A DNA stretch of 64,000 nt, from NCBI RefSeq assembly GCF_037996645.1, contig NZ_JBBMXV010000003.1:620001-684000 (forward strand), given 5' to 3'. Made by a program: the position numbers and the translations under genes. The notes under the pieces are model-generated. The model made no database searches and was not told the DNA's origin. It worked only from the letters and a program-made list of their open reading frames with translations. This DNA comes from Halalkalicoccus tibetensis (GTDB lineage: Archaea; Halobacteriota; Halobacteria; Halobacteriales; Halalkalicoccaceae). Positions 61,964-64,000 of the stretch are shown one piece after another; within the stretch, counting starts at the first letter, position 1; each line of letters opens with the position of its first letter.

Positions 61964-63175
61964 TCATCCCTCGATGGCGTTCGCGACCCACTCGCGGTCG
62001 AACAGCCGTTCGTCCTCGGGAAGTTCGGGATAGGCGTCGCCGTCGTGGTCCGCGGGCCACTCGCCGAACTGGTCGGGATAGAGCTGCTTCGCGGCCATCT
62101 CGAGCTGGAAGAGGTTCATGATCGGGCCCTGCTCGGGGTCGCCCGACGGGTACACGCGCCCCTCCTCGACGGCCGTGAGCTGCCCGGCGACGGGGTGGTC
62201 CGCGAGCGTCTCGCGGATCGCCCCCACGTCGTAGTAGGAGGCGATCCCGTACCGATGGAGGATGACCTCGGGGTCGATCTCGAGCATGGTCTCGTAGTCG
62301 TAGGCGGTCTCGTAGGTCACCTCCCTGTCCCCGAAGGCGTCGACGGCTCCGAGGGGACGCAGGTCTGCGGTTGCGAATCCCGGCGCGTCGAGATGCGTCG
62401 GGTAGAACGTCTCGTCCATGAAGATGACCGCGCCGACCGTGGGCCGCTCGTCCTCGGGGGGGAGCCCCGACTCGATCGTCTCGAGCAGCTCGTCGTGGAC
62501 CGCGTTCAGCTCCTCGTACCGTTCTTCGGCCCGGAACACCGCCGAGACCCGCTCGGCGATCTCCCAGAGCGTGTAGTACTCGTACTCTTCTTGATACGCC
62601 TCGGGCGGCTCGCCGTGCTCGCGGCTGTAGACGTTCCCGAACCAGGGCGCGACGTTCTCGGCGATCTCCTCGACGTCCTCGCGCCCCCAGCCGTCGAACG
62701 ACGCCACGAGGGCCGGGTCGACCAGGTGGAGATCCGAGTCCAGCTCGTAGACCTGCTCCTTGTCGATGGTCAGCCCCTCCGAGCCGGTGTTGAGCTGGGC
62801 GATGTCCTCCCGGTCGAACGAGACCCCCTCGAGGTGTTCGTAGTAGGCGTCGAGGGTGTTGCCGCCCGCCTCCGCGTCGAAGCCGAGCGAGTTGACCGCG
62901 TCGCCGTGGCCGTACGCGACCGCCATGTCGGCGTACAGCAGGCTGTAGACCATCACCTCCTCGGGGACGCTCTCGAACTCCACCTCGCCGACCGGCGCCA
63001 TCGACGCCGAATACGTCCCCCCGTCTCCGGTGGAGCCTTCCCCGCTCGACTCCGACTCCGATTCCGTGCCGGCGTCGTCCGCACAGCCGGCGAGTAGGGT
63101 CCCCCCGAGCGCCGCGCCGTAGGTCATGTATTCGCGCCGCGTCGGCCCCGTCTGGTGCGTCCGTTCGCCTTCCAT
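61964..63175 (-). CDS. Iron-type ABC transporter substrate-binding lipoprotein
   Basis: The 403-residue protein starts with a signal containing RREYMTYGAALGGTLLAGC (lipobox Cys) and a Ser/Glu linker. The mature part has the FepB/BtuF-like fold: VMVYSLLYADMAVAYGHGDA, VDPALVASFDGWGREDVEEI, ERPTVGAVIFMDETFYPTHL, EVILHRYGIASYYD. It would bind an iron chelate or related compound outside the cell. Two DtxR-like boxes just upstream indicate iron control. The permease and ATPase are not in the window. Confidence 0.85.
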   Translation of the reverse strand: MEGERTHQTGPTRREYMTYGAALGGTLLAGCADDAGTESESESSGEGSTGDGGTYSASMAPVGEVEFESVPEEVMVYSLLYADMAVAYGHGDAVNSLGFDAEAGGNTLDAYYEHLEGVSFDREDIAQLNTGSEGLTIDKEQVYELDSDLHLVDPALVASFDGWGREDVEEIAENVAPWFGNVYSREHGEPPEAYQEEYEYYTLWEIAERVSAVFRAEERYEELNAVHDELLETIESGLPPEDERPTVGAVIFMDETFYPTHLDAPGFATADLRPLGAVDAFGDREVTYETAYDYETMLEIDPEVILHRYGIASYYDVGAIRETLADHPVAGQLTAVEEGRVYPSGDPEQGPIMNLFQLEMAAKQLYPDQFGEWPADHDGDAYPELPEDERLFDREWVANAIEG

Positions 63176-63179
63176 GGTA

Positions 63180-63195
63180 TTTAGGCCCGCCTAAA
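63180..63195. promoter_or_regulatory. DtxR/Idr-like iron box
   Basis: TTTAGGC-CC-GCCTAAA is a perfect inverted repeat starting 5 bases before the reverse-strand start codon at 63175. It resembles the TTAGG-type sites bound by the DtxR-family iron repressors of haloarchaea, so binding would block the transcription start. Confidence 0.7.
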
Positions 63196-63215
63196 TAGAT
63201 AAATCCGTTTCGGTT

Positions 63216-63231
63216 TTTAGGCCGACCGAAA
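63216..63231. promoter_or_regulatory. Second, weaker DtxR/Idr-like iron box
   Basis: TTTAGGCCGACCGAAA is an imperfect copy of the first box, 36 bases farther upstream. Two boxes spaced like this flank the expected TATA position. Confidence 0.5.
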
Positions 63232-63309
63232 CTGCACTCGGACGGAGAAGTACAGCGGGAGAGGGGTGGAAAAGGGGCAGCTCGATCAGCGTGGGGCGGT
63301 CCCCAGCCA

Positions 63310-63999
63310 CTACGTCTGCTGGCGGCCCTCGACCTGGCCCAGCCCGGGGATCGCGACGCGGCGTTCGACGTGGTTCATCACGGCCGAGGCGCTCAACACC
63401 AGACAGAGGTAGACGAGCCCCACGGTGAGGAACACCGCCGTATAACGGAAGTTCGAGGAGGCGATCGACTGGGCCTGCCTGAACAGTTCGGGGACGGTGA
63501 TGAACGCGGCCAGCGAGGAGTACTTGATCAGGTAGACCAGCTCGTTCGTCCAGCCGGGGATCGCGTAGCGAAGTCCCTGGGGAAGTACCACGTAGCGGAT
63601 CCCTTCGAGCTTCGAGAGCCCGACCGAGCGGGCGGCGGTCAGCTGGCCGCCCTCGACGCTCTGGAGCGCCGCGCGGATGTACTCGGCCTGGTAGGCCGCG
63701 CTGTTGATCGTGAAGGCGATCATCGCGACCCAGACGGCCTGATCGGGGATCGCCCCGTAGCCCACGTACGGCAGCTCGCGGATCCAGCCCGAGAGGCCGA
63801 GCCCGTAGTAGAGCACGAACAGCTGGGCCAGAAGCGGCGTCCCGCGGATCAGCTCGGTGTAGAAGAGCGAGAGCCAGGCCGACCAGCGCCCGTAGACCCG
63901 CGCGACGCTCAGCGGGACGGCGATGAAGAAGCCGAAGAACATCCCGCCGATCGTCAGCACGATCGTGAGCCAGATACCGCCGGCGAACGCCGGCAGCAA
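63310..63999 (-). CDS. Polar amino-acid ABC transporter permease (may continue past window end)
   Basis: The 229 visible residues begin at or before the right edge. They contain LFYTELIRGTPLLAQLFVLY, AEYIRAALQSVEGGQLTAAR and LSKLEGIRYVVLPQGLRYAI, the EAA loop of HisM/GlnP-type permeases, with about five membrane helices. A partner ATPase and binding protein are expected outside the window. The true start may lie beyond the edge. The substrate is probably a polar amino acid such as glutamine or glutamate. Confidence 0.88.
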   Translation of the reverse strand: MLPAFAGGIWLTIVLTIGGMFFGFFIAVPLSVARVYGRWSAWLSLFYTELIRGTPLLAQLFVLYYGLGLSGWIRELPYVGYGAIPDQAVWVAMIAFTINSAAYQAEYIRAALQSVEGGQLTAARSVGLSKLEGIRYVVLPQGLRYAIPGWTNELVYLIKYSSLAAFITVPELFRQAQSIASSNFRYTAVFLTVGLVYLCLVLSASAVMNHVERRVAIPGLGQVEGRQQT

Positions 64000-64000
64000 G

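Noticed and set aside
1-64000. CRISPR arrays, rRNA or complete tRNA genes
   Set aside because: No regularly spaced direct repeats with unique spacers, no cas-like proteins, and no rRNA- or cloverleaf-like segments were seen.

Overview
The window is haloarchaeal (class Halobacteria). The proteins are very acidic, twin-arginine signals with lipoboxes dominate the secretome, and there is a PGF-CTERM surface protein, two Orc1/Cdc6 initiator genes, a bacterio-opsin-activator (Bat) type regulator, F420-type enzymology and IS1341/TnpB remnants. Species cannot be fixed from sequence alone.

Bases 1 to about 13,100 are an AT-rich accessory island. It holds two parallel beta-helix paralogues, two polysaccharide deacetylase genes (one frameshifted), a lipoprotein, a PGF-CTERM protein, three tiny zinc-ribbon proteins found outside the long ORFs, a PadR-like regulator, orphan genes, and two decayed IS1341-type TnpB remnants. 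Long gene-free stretches separate them.

Bases 13,150 to 20,400 are a scar zone. It contains a DUF2062 membrane protein, small membrane and regulatory genes, several broken genes (in-frame stop, frameshift, lone C-terminus of a sugar nucleotidyltransferase), an Orc1/Cdc6 gene and an AbiE-like antitoxin/toxin pair whose toxin looks short and altered.

Bases 20,473 to 32,170 are metabolic: an overlapping pair of a siroheme sulfite/nitrite reductase and an FrhB/FqoF-like iron-sulfur flavoprotein, an HSL-type esterase, an acetoin-dehydrogenase-like cluster (E1 alpha, E1 beta, AcoX, and a convergent E2 with an aberrant catalytic motif), and a VapBC pair.

Bases 32,240 to 36,990 hold a duplicated nucleotidyltransferase/HTH gene (one intact, one truncated) around a CaCA exchanger, a second Orc1/Cdc6 and a lamin-tail membrane protein. 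Bases 37,000 to 64,000 are GC-rich, core-like DNA: sensor kinase, aldehyde dehydrogenase, MetE-like enzyme, two short-chain dehydrogenases, GH26-like hydrolase, DUF2267 protein, acidic lipoprotein, small regulators, class V aminotransferase, two exported M14 carboxypeptidases, alkaline phosphatase, FKBP isomerase, MFS transporter, M55 aminopeptidase, a large Bat-type regulator, an iron-regulated ABC binding protein with two DtxR-like boxes, and an amino-acid ABC permease cut by the window end.

The most unusual items are the two-gene F420-reductase/sulfite-reductase unit with a perfect palindrome over its start, the palindrome array inserted in frame into the ATP-binding N-box of the kinase at 37,461-37,571, the E2 lacking its catalytic histidine, and the repeated closeness of Orc1/Cdc6 genes to nucleotidyltransferase genes.
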